Source of the DNA: Paucihalobacter ruber
GTDB taxonomy: Bacteria > Bacteroidota > Bacteroidia > Flavobacteriales > Flavobacteriaceae
Length of the DNA: 64,000 nt
Direction of reading: 5' to 3'
Assembly (NCBI RefSeq): GCF_006494535.1
Contig: NZ_VHIQ01000006.1
Location: forward strand, 124,001-188,000
Below, in pieces: positions 44,593 to 52,918 of this stretch (position 1 is its first letter; each line of letters begins with the position of its first letter). The position numbers were made by a program, and so were the translations under genes. The notes beneath the pieces were generated by a model. That model worked only from the letters and a program-made list of their open reading frames with translations, had not been told where the DNA came from and searched no databases.

Positions 44593-45941
44593 TTGGATTT
44601 ATTAAAAATAGTATCTGCTTTTTTTTGATTGTTAGTTGTCAAATGGCAGTATCGCAGCATATTTTACCTTCACAACGACGCGCAGAGGTACAAGACGCCA
44701 TACTTGAAAACCGACTTGCTAACTTATTGCCGCAACTTATGGATCAAACCAATATTGATATGTGGATTTTGATTACTCGCGAATACAATGAAGATCCTGT
44801 TGTTAAAACCATGCTGCCTGCCACTTGGTTAAATGCCAGACGAAGAACTATCTTAGTTTTTTACAGAAACAAAAAAAATAACAGTATTGAAAAACTGGCG
44901 GTGGCGCGCTACAATTTTGGTAAATCAATCCTGTCGGCTTGGGATAAAGACCAGCAACCTGATCAATGGAAACGTTTAATAGAGATTATCGAGGAACGAA
45001 ATCCGACAACCATCGGACTTAATTTTTCTGAAGATTTTAATATCGCCGACGGTTTGGCTAAAACCGATTATGAACTATTAATGAAGTATTTACCAAAAAA
45101 ACATCACAAAAAAGTAGTTTCAGCCGAAAAACTTGCTGTGGCATGGATCGAAACCAGAACCGAACAAGAAATGGTTATTTATGATCAATTGGTTATCATC
45201 ACTAGAAATATTATTTCTGAAGCGTTTTCTGAAGCTGTCATCACTCCCGGAATTACCACCACAACCGATGTGGAATGGTGGATGCGCGATAAAGTGATTG
45301 AGTTGGGATTAAAAACCTGGTTTCATCCAACTGTTGATGTGCAACGAAGCAATGAGAGCATGGGAAATCATCTTTACGCTTTTTCTAACCGTCCTGAAAA
45401 TATGGTCATACTTCCGGGCGATCTTCTGCATTGCGATTTTGGTATTACCTATTTAAATCTCAATACAGACTGCCAGCAACTGGCCTATGTTTTAAAACCT
45501 GAAGAAACTGAGCCACCAAAATATTTAGTAGATGCGCTGGCAAAAGGTAATCAACTCCAGGATATTTTAACAAATCAATTTAAAACAGGTGCTACGGGTA
45601 ATGAAATATTGCTAAATGCCTTAAAAGAAGCGAAAGCTCAAGGACTACAGCCATCTATTTACACACATCCTATGGGTTATTACGGTCATTCGGCCGGACC
45701 AACCATTGGTATGTGGGATGCCCAAGGTGGAGTTCCAGGAGACGGCGATTATCCGCTTTATCCAAATACAGTTTACGCCATAGAATTAAATACTACGGTC
45801 AATATTCCTCAATGGAAACGCGATATAAGAATCATGCTCGAAGAAGCCGGTTTTTATGGTGAAGATGGCTTTAGATATGTTAATGGTAGGCAAACTAAGT
45901 TACTAACCATTCCAAGAATACCGTTACACGTTACCGATTAA
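44589..45941 (+). CDS. Exported M24-family metallopeptidase (Xaa-Pro peptidase-like)
   Basis: A 450-residue protein with a signal peptide (MIGFIKNSICFFLIVSCQMAVSQ). The N-terminal half is the creatinase-like domain (DMWILITREYNEDPV, about 57-71), and the C-terminal half the pita-bread catalytic fold: metal ligands are in LHCDFGITYLNLNTDCQQLA (Asp and Asp, about 279-298), MGYYGHSAG (His, about 362-370), YAIELNTTV (Glu, about 396-404) and MLEEAGFYG (Glu, about 418-426). Family members are aminopeptidases that remove residues before proline. It overlaps menE by ATGA and ends 4 bp inside the convergent carboxylase gene. Periplasmic peptide breakdown is the likely role. Confidence 0.86.
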   Translation: MIGFIKNSICFFLIVSCQMAVSQHILPSQRRAEVQDAILENRLANLLPQLMDQTNIDMWILITREYNEDPVVKTMLPATWLNARRRTILVFYRNKKNNSIEKLAVARYNFGKSILSAWDKDQQPDQWKRLIEIIEERNPTTIGLNFSEDFNIADGLAKTDYELLMKYLPKKHHKKVVSAEKLAVAWIETRTEQEMVIYDQLVIITRNIISEAFSEAVITPGITTTTDVEWWMRDKVIELGLKTWFHPTVDVQRSNESMGNHLYAFSNRPENMVILPGDLLHCDFGITYLNLNTDCQQLAYVLKPEETEPPKYLVDALAKGNQLQDILTNQFKTGATGNEILLNALKEAKAQGLQPSIYTHPMGYYGHSAGPTIGMWDAQGGVPGDGDYPLYPNTVYAIELNTTVNIPQWKRDIRIMLEEAGFYGEDGFRYVNGRQTKLLTIPRIPLHVTD

Positions 45942-47581
45942 ACTTGTAAAACCCCCAAATTAAAAGCCTTTTCTATCGGGGCGTGATTGGCGGCTTCAAT
46001 ACCCATACTAATCCATTTTCGGGTATCTAATGGATCTATAATGCCATCGGTCCAAAGTCTGGCTGCAGCATAATAGGGTGATACTTGTGCGTCATAACGC
46101 GATTTAATTTTCTGAAATAATTCTTCTTCTTTTTCTTTGGTAATGGTTTGGCCTTTTTTCTTCAAAGAGGCCGTTTCAATTTGTAGCAATACTTTGGCAG
46201 CCGAGTTTCCACTCATTACAGCTAATTCAGCGCTTGGCCAAGCCACAATCAATCGCGGATCGTAGGCTTTACCGCACATAGCGTAATTGCCTGCGCCATA
46301 ACTATTACCAATAATCACTGTAAACTTTGGTACGACTGAATTACTTACGGCATTTACCATTTTAGCACCATCTTTGATAATGCCACTATGTTCACTTTTG
46401 CTGCCCACCATAAAACCTGTGACGTCTTGTAAAAAGACCAGTGGAATTTTCTTTTGGTTGCAGTTGGCAATAAACCGGGTGGCTTTATCGGCGCTGTCGT
46501 TGTAAATAACACCACCAAACTGCATCTCGGTAGGTTTGGTTTTAGCACCGGTGGTTTTAACTATTTGGCGCTGATTGGCCACTATACCAACTGCCCAACC
46601 GTCAATCCTGGCATAGGCTGTTATAATGGTTTGCCCGTATCCGGCTTTGTATTCTTCAAATTCGCTGTTATCAACAAGGCGTTTGATTATTTCATACATG
46701 TCGTATTGATCGGCACGACTTCTTGGTAAAATCCCGTAAATATCTTCTTGTTTTTCTTTAGGCTTGGCAGCTTTTATTCTGTTAAAACCTGCTTTATTAA
46801 AATCACCAATTTTATCAACAATATTTTTGATGGTATCTAAAGCATCGTTATCGTCTTTAGCTTTATAATCTGTAACACCGCTTATTTCGCAATGTGTCGT
46901 GGCACCACCCAAGGTTTCGTTGTCTATCGTTTCGCCAATAGCCGCCTTAACCAGATAACTTCCCGCTAAAAAAATGGAGCCGGTTTTATCCACAATTAAC
47001 GCTTCATCACTCATAATTGGCAAGTAGGCGCCACCGGCAACACAGCTTCCCATAACGGCTGCAATTTGAGTGATACCCATACTACTCATAATGGCATTGT
47101 TCCTGAAAATTCTACCAAAATGCTCCTTATCAGGAAAGATTTCGTCTTGCATTGGTAAATACACACCGGCACTGTCTACCAAATAAATAATAGGTAATTT
47201 GTTTTCAATGGCAATTTCCTGGGCTCTTAAATTCTTTTTTCCGGTAATTGGAAACCAGGCACCGGCTTTAACCGTGGCATCATTTGCTACCACTATACAT
47301 TGTTTATCTTTAATATAGCCAATTTTCACAACAACACCGCCAGAAGGACAACCACCATGTTCTTCGTACATGTCTTCTCCAGCAAAAGCGCCAATTTCAA
47401 TCGAAGGTTTTTTAGGGTCCAGTAAATAATCAATGCGTTCTCTGGCGGTCATTTTTCCGTTGGTGTGCTGTTTGTCAATACTTTTCTGACCACCACCTAA
47501 TTTTACTTTAGCCAAACGTTGCTTTAAATCTGAAACTAAAAGTTTATTATGATCTTCGTTTTTGTTGAAGTTTAAATCCAT
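45938..47581 (-). CDS. Acyl-CoA carboxylase, carboxyltransferase (beta) subunit
   Basis: Biotin-dependent carboxyltransferase of 547 residues resembling the beta subunits of 3-methylcrotonyl-CoA and related carboxylases. Features: GKMTARERIDYLLDP (about 42-56), GGCPSGGVV (about 75-83), the oxyanion glycines in MGSCVAGGAYLPIMSDEALI (about 178-197), GGATTHCEISGV (about 223-234), VGIVANQ (about 330-336), FLQDVTGFMVG (about 381-391) and GNSYGAGNYAMCGKAYDPR (about 422-440). GAGNYAM is the usual methylcrotonyl-CoA type. The biotin carboxylase/biotin subunit is not in the window on this side. Overlaps the M24 gene by 4 bp, tail to tail. Confidence 0.9.
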   Translation of the reverse strand: MDLNFNKNEDHNKLLVSDLKQRLAKVKLGGGQKSIDKQHTNGKMTARERIDYLLDPKKPSIEIGAFAGEDMYEEHGGCPSGGVVVKIGYIKDKQCIVVANDATVKAGAWFPITGKKNLRAQEIAIENKLPIIYLVDSAGVYLPMQDEIFPDKEHFGRIFRNNAIMSSMGITQIAAVMGSCVAGGAYLPIMSDEALIVDKTGSIFLAGSYLVKAAIGETIDNETLGGATTHCEISGVTDYKAKDDNDALDTIKNIVDKIGDFNKAGFNRIKAAKPKEKQEDIYGILPRSRADQYDMYEIIKRLVDNSEFEEYKAGYGQTIITAYARIDGWAVGIVANQRQIVKTTGAKTKPTEMQFGGVIYNDSADKATRFIANCNQKKIPLVFLQDVTGFMVGSKSEHSGIIKDGAKMVNAVSNSVVPKFTVIIGNSYGAGNYAMCGKAYDPRLIVAWPSAELAVMSGNSAAKVLLQIETASLKKKGQTITKEKEEELFQKIKSRYDAQVSPYYAAARLWTDGIIDPLDTRKWISMGIEAANHAPIEKAFNLGVLQV

Positions 47582-47671
47582 TGTTATTTGTTTGGTACGA
47601 ATTTACGAAAGTTTAAAATGATTTTTCTGATAGATTTCTTAAGACCTTGTTAAATATATATAACATGGAAA

Positions 47672-47689
47672 TATATTCCTTGGAATATA
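47672..47689. promoter_or_regulatory. Palindromic operator candidate
   Basis: TATATTCC, TT, GGAATATA: eight-base arms with a 2 bp spacer. It covers the -33 box of the promoter at 47680-47710. A MarR regulator is encoded downstream, which makes it the likely ligand. Confidence 0.5.
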
Positions 47690-47710
47690 AATTTATTATA
47701 TGTACATTTG
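47680..47710 (+). promoter_or_regulatory. Promoter of the FMN reductase/MarR operon
   Basis: TTGG at 47680, 20 bp spacer, TACATTTG (47703-47710), consensus for Bacteroidota. The ATG at 47742 follows 31 bp later. Confidence 0.6.
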
Positions 47711-47741
47711 TATTGTAATTGAAAAGACAAATATAAAACAC

Positions 47742-48272
47742 ATGAAAAAAATATTAGCTTTTGCCGGTAGTAATAGTAAAACCTCCATAAATAAACAATT
47801 AGTAACTTATGCTTCAGATTTAATTGATAATGCAGAAGTAAACTTGGTAGATTTAAATGATTTTGATTTGCCACTTTACGGAATTGATCTTGAAAAATCA
47901 CATGGCATTCCTCATAATGCCCATAAGTTCTTTAATTTAATAAAAGAAAGCGATGGTTTACTTATTTCGCTTGCTGAGCACAATGGTTCATACGCAACCG
48001 TCTTTAAAAATTTATTTGATTGGATGAGCCGAATTGAGGCTAAAACCTTCTGTGGTAAGCCTATGTTGCTTATGGCAACTTCACCCGGAGGTAGAGGTGG
48101 CGCATCGGTTTTGGAGGCAGCAGCTAATCGTTTTCCTTTTCACGACACCAAAATTGTTGCTCAATTTTCATTACCATTATTTGGTGATAACTTTAAAGGT
48201 GGCCAATTCGTGAATGATGATTTGAATGACCAATTAAAGTCGGCGGTTCAAAAATTACAGTCGGCCATATAA
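47742..48272 (+). CDS. NADPH-dependent FMN reductase-like flavoprotein
   Basis: A 176-residue flavodoxin-fold protein. MKKILAFAGSNSKTSINKQL is the phosphate-binding loop (GSNSKTS, about 9-15), and LAEHNGSYATVFKNLFDWMS (about 81-100) the conserved FMN ring contact region, followed by ATSPGGRGGASVLE (about 113). This is the NAD(P)H-dependent FMN/quinone reductase family. I used the ATG at 47742 since the preceding 14 codons overlap the promoter. The MarR gene is 7 bp downstream; a reduction of quinones or nitro compounds controlled by the MarR protein is a reasonable guess. Confidence 0.87.
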   Translation: MKKILAFAGSNSKTSINKQLVTYASDLIDNAEVNLVDLNDFDLPLYGIDLEKSHGIPHNAHKFFNLIKESDGLLISLAEHNGSYATVFKNLFDWMSRIEAKTFCGKPMLLMATSPGGRGGASVLEAAANRFPFHDTKIVAQFSLPLFGDNFKGGQFVNDDLNDQLKSAVQKLQSAI

Positions 48273-48279
48273 ATGTTTA

Positions 48280-48720
48280 ATGATGGGAGATATTTCAAAA
48301 GATATTAATTCAACTTTCAAAAACGAAAAACAAAAGGCTTTAATTAACATTTTGTACACGGCTAATTGGATTAATAGTTTTCAAAATGAGTTTTTTAAAT
48401 CCTTCGGAATTTCGCCCCAGCAATACAATATCTTAAAAATTTTAAATGGTGCTAATCAGCCTCTAAAGGTTCAAACCATCAAAGACAGAATGATAGAGCG
48501 CTCGCCCAACGCCACCAGATTGATGGACAAGTTGTGTGCTAAAAATTTAATTGAAAGAATACCATGCGAAGACGATAGGCGAGTGGTTCATATTGAAATC
48601 ACTGCCAATGGCAAACAACTTTTAGAGTCTATTTCAAGTGAGTTTTACGAGACTTTAGTTGAAAAACTTACTGCAACCGAAGCGCAGCAACTCAACCATA
48701 TTTTAGATAAAATGCGATGA
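48280..48720 (+). CDS. MarR family transcriptional regulator
   Basis: A 146-residue winged-helix regulator. The DNA-binding core is ISPQQYNILKILNGANQPLK (about 46-65), the recognition helix ERSPNATRLMDKLCAKNLI (about 73-91) and the wing IPCEDDRRVVHIEITANGKQ (about 93-112). A DDRR/DxR motif in the wing is typical of MarR. It follows the FMN reductase by 7 bp, in one operon. The palindrome at 47672-47689 overlapping that promoter is the obvious binding site candidate, implying self-repression relieved by a small phenolic or quinone effector. Direct evidence is lacking. Confidence 0.92.
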   Translation: MMGDISKDINSTFKNEKQKALINILYTANWINSFQNEFFKSFGISPQQYNILKILNGANQPLKVQTIKDRMIERSPNATRLMDKLCAKNLIERIPCEDDRRVVHIEITANGKQLLESISSEFYETLVEKLTATEAQQLNHILDKMR

Positions 48721-48723
48721 GTA

Positions 48724-48743
48724 ATTCCTGCAAAAGCAGGAAT
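48724..48743. repeat. Dispersed palindrome, copy 2
   Basis: ATTCCTGC, AAAA, GCAGGAAT, then CTCATAA: same unit and flank as at 18351. It begins 4 bp after the MarR stop. Confidence 0.7.
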
Positions 48744-48797
48744 CTCATAAGAAACAGAAACTCGACAATTATAAATATTTAAGTTTAATTTTAAAAA

Positions 48798-48822
48798 GAT
48801 ACCCGCTTGTTCGGGCAGTATC
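48798..48822 (+). promoter_or_regulatory. Hairpin directly before the pirin start codon
   Basis: GATACCCG ... CGGGCAGTATC folds as an imperfect stem (GATAC with GTATC, CCCG with CGGG). It ends on the base before the ATG at 48823, so it could mask the ribosome binding region. Confidence 0.4.
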
Positions 48823-49545
48823 ATGAAAACAGTATTACACAAAGCAGAAGACAGAGGCTATGCCAACCACGGTTGGTTACAGGCCAATCACTCATTTAGT
48901 TTCGCAGGCTTTTATAACCCTGAAAAAGTAAATTTTGGGGCCTTACGCGTACTTAATGATGATATTATTGCACCAAAAATGGGTTTTGGAACCCATCCGC
49001 ACGACAATATGGAAATTATTACCATACCCTTAAAAGGTGTTTTAAAACACAGGGATAACATGGGCGACGCATGGATTCCGGTTGTGCCCGGCGAAGTGCA
49101 GGTAATGAGTGCCGGAACCGGTGTGCAGCATTCCGAAATTAATGGTTCAGATAGTGAGTATTTGAGTTTGTTTCAAATATGGATTTTCCCCGATACTCAA
49201 AATGTTGCACCGCGATACGACCAAAAATCGTTCGATAGCGCAGCACGTCAAAATCAATTACAAACTTTAGTGACTTCAATGAACAATAGTCATGAGGGCA
49301 GTTTAAAAGTACATCAGGATGTGGTGTTAACGCGCATTGATTTAGATGCCGATAAAAATTACGAATACAAATTAAAGAGCGAAAATCATGGTGTTTACGT
49401 TATGAATATCACAGGTGAAACCATTATTAATAGCCACGAGTTAAATTCTCGTGATGCCATAGGCGTTTCTGAAACAGAATCATTTAATATTCGAGCTCAT
49501 CAAGACAGCCAGCTATTATTGATTGAAGTGCCTATGGTATTTTAG
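48823..49545 (+). CDS. Pirin family protein
   Basis: A 240-residue bicupin. The N-terminal cupin has the metal-binding pattern GFGTHPHDNMEIITIPLKG (about 53-71, with His, His and Glu) and MSAGTGVQHSEIN (about 92-104, final His). FSFAGFYNPEKVNFGALRVLND (about 24-45) is the pirin start motif. Bacterial pirins can have quercetin dioxygenase activity and YhhW-like members bind metal; some interact with metabolic enzymes. It stands 102 bp after MarR with a repeat and a hairpin in between, so it may be in the same operon. Confidence 0.92.
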   Translation: MKTVLHKAEDRGYANHGWLQANHSFSFAGFYNPEKVNFGALRVLNDDIIAPKMGFGTHPHDNMEIITIPLKGVLKHRDNMGDAWIPVVPGEVQVMSAGTGVQHSEINGSDSEYLSLFQIWIFPDTQNVAPRYDQKSFDSAARQNQLQTLVTSMNNSHEGSLKVHQDVVLTRIDLDADKNYEYKLKSENHGVYVMNITGETIINSHELNSRDAIGVSETESFNIRAHQDSQLLLIEVPMVF

Positions 49546-49584
49546 TAACAGGCATTTTACTTCGGTTTTATTACACTATTTGGT

Positions 49585-49592
49585 TACTTTTG
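49585..49592 (+). promoter_or_regulatory. Candidate -7 box of aguB
   Basis: TACTTTTG is an exact consensus match and ends 19 bp before the ATG at 49612. A clear -33 box is not seen. Confidence 0.4.
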
Positions 49593-49611
49593 TGTTCTTA
49601 ATTTTGAACTA

Positions 49612-50499
49612 ATGGGAAAACGAAGCTATAAAATTGCTGTCATTCAGCTTAATTTAAACGACAAACCCGAAAATAACCTTAAGAAGTGTCTAGCTTGGGT
49701 AAGGGAAGCTGCGGCTAAAGGCGCCGAAGTAATTTCCCTACCCGAATTATATAGCAGCCATTATTTTTGTCAGAGTGAAGACGTTAATAATTTCTCACTT
49801 GCCGAACCGTTATACAGCACCTCATTTAATGCATTTAGTGATCTAGCGAAAGAACTGGGTGTGGTGATTATTGTACCGTTTTTTGAAAAGCGTATGGCAG
49901 GTATCTATCATAACAGTGCTTATATTATCGATACCGATGGCACCGAAGCCGGACTATACCGTAAAATGCATATACCTGATGATCCGCATTTTTACGAAAA
50001 ATTTTATTTCACGCCCGGTGATTTGGGCTTTAAATCCAATGCTACCAAAAAAGGCAATATTGGTGTGTTGATTTGCTGGGATCAATGGTATCCCGAAGCT
50101 GCCAGATTAACAGCTCTTAAAGGCGCAGAGGTATTATTTTACCCAACTGCTATTGGTTGGCATCCTTCTGAAAAACAGCAATACGGAGATAACCAATACA
50201 ACGCCTGGATGAACGTTATGAAAGGTCATGCAGTTGCTAACGGTATTTATGTAGCCGCAGCCAACCGTATAGGATTAGAACAATACTTACCAAATACCGA
50301 TGGTCTGGAATTTTGGGGCGCTTCGTTTATCGCCGGTCCGCAAGGTGAAATTTTAGCCATAGCTTCGCATGATAAGGAAGAGATATTAATGGCTGAGGTA
50401 GATTTGAGTTTGCAAGAAAATGTGCGTCAAAACTGGCCGTTTTTCAGAGATAGACGTATTGATGCTTTCTCCGACATCACAAAACGCGCCATAGATTAA
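49612..50499 (+). CDS. aguB: N-carbamoylputrescine amidase
   Basis: Nitrilase-fold amidase of 295 residues that turns N-carbamoylputrescine into putrescine, carbon dioxide and ammonia. The catalytic triad is visible: Glu in SLPELYSSHYFCQ (about 43-55), Lys in LYRKMHIPDDPHFYEKFYFT (about 118-137) and Cys in GVLICWDQWYPEAARL (about 149-164). HIPDDPHFYEKFYFTPGD is the stretch seen in AguB and in plant NLP1. Directly followed, with a one-base overlap (TAATG), by agmatine deiminase, giving the agmatine-to-putrescine route in one operon. Confidence 0.93.
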   Translation: MGKRSYKIAVIQLNLNDKPENNLKKCLAWVREAAAKGAEVISLPELYSSHYFCQSEDVNNFSLAEPLYSTSFNAFSDLAKELGVVIIVPFFEKRMAGIYHNSAYIIDTDGTEAGLYRKMHIPDDPHFYEKFYFTPGDLGFKSNATKKGNIGVLICWDQWYPEAARLTALKGAEVLFYPTAIGWHPSEKQQYGDNQYNAWMNVMKGHAVANGIYVAAANRIGLEQYLPNTDGLEFWGASFIAGPQGEILAIASHDKEEILMAEVDLSLQENVRQNWPFFRDRRIDAFSDITKRAID

Positions 50500-51527
50500 T
50501 GAGAAGGTTTCCGGCAGAATGGGAGCAACAGCAAGGACTACTGCTTTGTTTTCCGCATAATGGTAACGATTGGCCCGGTAAGTACGGCGCCATTCAATGG
50601 GCTTTTGTGGAATTTATTAAAAAAGTAGCTCAGGTAGAAACCGTTTTCTTAATGGTAGCTGATGAAAAGCTTCAAGCTAAGGTTCATGAAATGTTGCAAA
50701 TGGCGCATATTAATCTTAATAACGTGTCGTATATCATTCACAAAACCAACCGAAGCTGGATGCGAGATTCCGGACCAATTATTGTAAAAAACGGCAAAAA
50801 CCGCGAGGCTATCAACTTTAATTTTAATGGCTGGGCCAAGTATAAAAATTATCAACTAGATAAACATGTTCCGCTTAAGGTTGCCAATTATTTAAATATT
50901 AATTTAATACAAGCTACTTACAAGGGTAAGCCGGTTATTTTAGAAGGTGGTGCTGTAGATGTGAATGGTAAGGGCAGTTTAATTACTTCAGAAGAATGTT
51001 TGTTGCATCCGTCTATACAGGTTAGAAATACATACTTCACCAAAACCGATTACGAAGCCATTTTTAAAGAATATTTTGGTGTTACCAATGTGATATGGGT
51101 TGGCGATGGTATTGTAGGCGATGACACACATGGACATATAGATGATCTTTGTCGTTTTGTGAACGATGACACAATAGTGACAGTCGTTGAATCTGATAAA
51201 AAAAGTCGAAATTACAAAGCACTTCAAGACAATTTAGAGCGATTAAAGAACGCTGTTTTGGAAAACGGAAAATCTCCAAATATTGTAGAGTTACCAATGC
51301 CCGAGCAATTAGAGTTCGACGGACTCACCATTCCTGCCAGTTATGCCAATTTTGTAATTCTAAATAAATACGTTTTGGTTCCTACATTTAATGACGTTAA
51401 TGATCGAATTGCACTCAATATCATCTCAGGCTGTTTTCCTGATAGACAGGTAATTGGCATAAGCGCCATCGATTTAATATGGGGTTTTGGAACCTTACAT
51501 TGTCTTAGCCAGCAAATACCGGCATAG
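50499..51527 (+). CDS. aguA: Agmatine deiminase / peptidylarginine-deiminase family enzyme
   Basis: Hydrolyses agmatine to N-carbamoylputrescine and ammonia. The 342-residue protein has WMRDSGPIIVKNGKNREAINF (about 85-105, with substrate Asp), EGGAVDVNGKGSLITSEECLL (about 149-169), GDDTHGHIDDLCRFVND (about 206-222, with catalytic His and Asp) and the nucleophile cysteine in WGFGTLHCLSQQIPA at the end. The GTLHC motif is the agmatine-deiminase version. Start codon ATG shares one base with the aguB stop. Confidence 0.93.
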   Translation: MRRFPAEWEQQQGLLLCFPHNGNDWPGKYGAIQWAFVEFIKKVAQVETVFLMVADEKLQAKVHEMLQMAHINLNNVSYIIHKTNRSWMRDSGPIIVKNGKNREAINFNFNGWAKYKNYQLDKHVPLKVANYLNINLIQATYKGKPVILEGGAVDVNGKGSLITSEECLLHPSIQVRNTYFTKTDYEAIFKEYFGVTNVIWVGDGIVGDDTHGHIDDLCRFVNDDTIVTVVESDKKSRNYKALQDNLERLKNAVLENGKSPNIVELPMPEQLEFDGLTIPASYANFVILNKYVLVPTFNDVNDRIALNIISGCFPDRQVIGISAIDLIWGFGTLHCLSQQIPA

Positions 51528-51557
51528 GTATTGTTACTTTTAAATAATAGATCTTAG

Positions 51558-52400
51558 GTGAATGTAAAGCAAGCTATAAAATTTATGATAATCAGTGCGC
51601 TTGCATTTACATTCATGAATTTAACGGTTAAATATTTAATTCATTTAAGTGCGCCACAAATTGTGTTTTTCAGATCGGCAGGTTCTTTGTTTTTTACTTT
51701 TGGTGTTTTAATTCCCAGGAATATTAATATTATTGGCAACAATCCAAAATTGTTAATTCTGAGAGGTCTTTTTGGTGTAGTGGCGATGTCGCTCTTTTTT
51801 GAATCCATGAAATATTTAACCGCAGGAACTGCTGTATCGTTACGTTACTTATCGCCAATTTTCGCAGCTATTTTCGCAGCTATTATTTTAAAGGAGAAAA
51901 TAAAATCGGTTCAATGGTTGCTGTTTTTAGTAGCTTTTTCGGGTGTGTTGATTTTAAGAGGATTTGATAGCAGCATTAGTACACACGGACTTACACTTAT
52001 ATTATTAGCATCTGTTTTTAGTGGTTTGGTTTATATTGTAATCAGTAAAATAGGAACTACAGAGCATCCTGTGGTGGTAGTCAATTATTTTATGATGATT
52101 GCCACGCTTGTTGGTGGAGTTTTATCAATTAAAAGCTGGATAAATCCTATTGGTATTGAATGGATTTTACTGTTGAGTTTAGGTGTTTACGGATATTTTG
52201 GACAGTTGTATATGACCAAAGCTTTTCAAATAGCCAAGGCCAATCAAGTAGCGCCGTTTAAATACATTGAAGTAGTCTTTACACTTTTATTAGGTGTTTT
52301 ATGGTTTGGAGAAATTTATACTATCTGGAGTGTGGTTGGTATAGTTCTCATTATAAGCGCGTTGATTTTAAATGTACTGACTTCGGAAAAAGGAACCTAA
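51558..52400 (+). CDS. EamA/DMT family transporter
   Basis: Ten-helix inner-membrane transporter of 280 residues. The two EamA repeats run from about 1 to 135 (KQAIKFMIISALAFTFMNL; SLRYLSPIFAAIFAAIILKE) and from about 145 to 275 (AKANQVAPFKYIEVVFTLLLG). The conserved glutamate/lysine region LKEKIKSVQW ends the first half. DMT members export amino acids, nucleobases, sugars or other small molecules; a substrate is not predictable. The start is GTG at 51558, since no earlier ATG fits. It follows the agu genes by 30 bp on the same strand, so polyamine export is a possible but unproven role. Confidence 0.87.
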   Translation: MNVKQAIKFMIISALAFTFMNLTVKYLIHLSAPQIVFFRSAGSLFFTFGVLIPRNINIIGNNPKLLILRGLFGVVAMSLFFESMKYLTAGTAVSLRYLSPIFAAIFAAIILKEKIKSVQWLLFLVAFSGVLILRGFDSSISTHGLTLILLASVFSGLVYIVISKIGTTEHPVVVVNYFMMIATLVGGVLSIKSWINPIGIEWILLLSLGVYGYFGQLYMTKAFQIAKANQVAPFKYIEVVFTLLLGVLWFGEIYTIWSVVGIVLIISALILNVLTSEKGT

Positions 52401-52672
52401 ACGAATTGTTTGTATTCACTTTTGATGAATTATAAAATTCGTGTTTGAAGGAATCCAAAATTTAATCTTAAAAGGCTTTGCTGTGATCAAATTTTTGGTT
52501 TGTTGGGTGATACCTATTGATATGTTTAACCAAAAATATCGATATTTGTACCTCAATTCGCGTAAGGGATTGAAGCGGCATTCTTTTAATGGTACATTAA
52601 AAGATATAGTGAAAACCCTACCCAAGACAAGCTAACTTGTATTGGGATGCGCCCTAATAAAAACAACTAATT
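52401..52672. other. Gap without a supported gene; one hairpin
   Basis: Reading frames of 64 codons on the plus strand (from 52441) and 69 on the minus strand overlap each other and neither resembles a known family. CCCAAGACAAG (52621-52631) pairs with CTTGTATTGGG (52636-52646) around a 4-base loop, with one mismatch, 26 bp before the next ATG and with no T-run. No promoter was convincing. Confidence 0.4.
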
Positions 52673-52855
52673 ATGGCAATGAATAAAAACACAGTTTTAG
52701 CATGGGCTACCACCATTATGGTAATAGTAGGATTAGGTTTAATAGCTTTAGGACTTTTTAGATACAACGAAGTGGCCGGCTGGGGTTTTGCTTCTGTAGG
52801 CATAGGCTTTTTTGCCATTGCCTGGGTATTTAACGCACTTAAAGGCAGGGTTTAG
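52673..52855 (+). CDS. Small membrane protein (CAL67264-type)
   Basis: A 60-residue protein with two hydrophobic helices: about 10-27 (WATTIMVIVGLGLIALGL) and 33-54 (VAGWGFASVGIGFFAIAWVF), joined by a short FRYNEV loop and ending in a basic LKGRV. I recall a conserved flavobacterial family of this description (CAL67264 family membrane protein); its function is unknown. The product is too small for an enzyme, so it may be an accessory or stress-response membrane peptide. Ends 63 bp before ettA on the same strand. Confidence 0.75.
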   Translation: MAMNKNTVLAWATTIMVIVGLGLIALGLFRYNEVAGWGFASVGIGFFAIAWVFNALKGRV

Positions 52856-52918
52856 AGTTTTAAGACACTTAACCGATTTCGTAAATCTTATATTGTAAAT
52901 CTAATATCGTAAAAAATC

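Noticed and set aside
52441-52635. 64-codon plus-strand frame with GTG start.
   Set aside because: No recognised family, and an equally long frame overlaps on the other strand.
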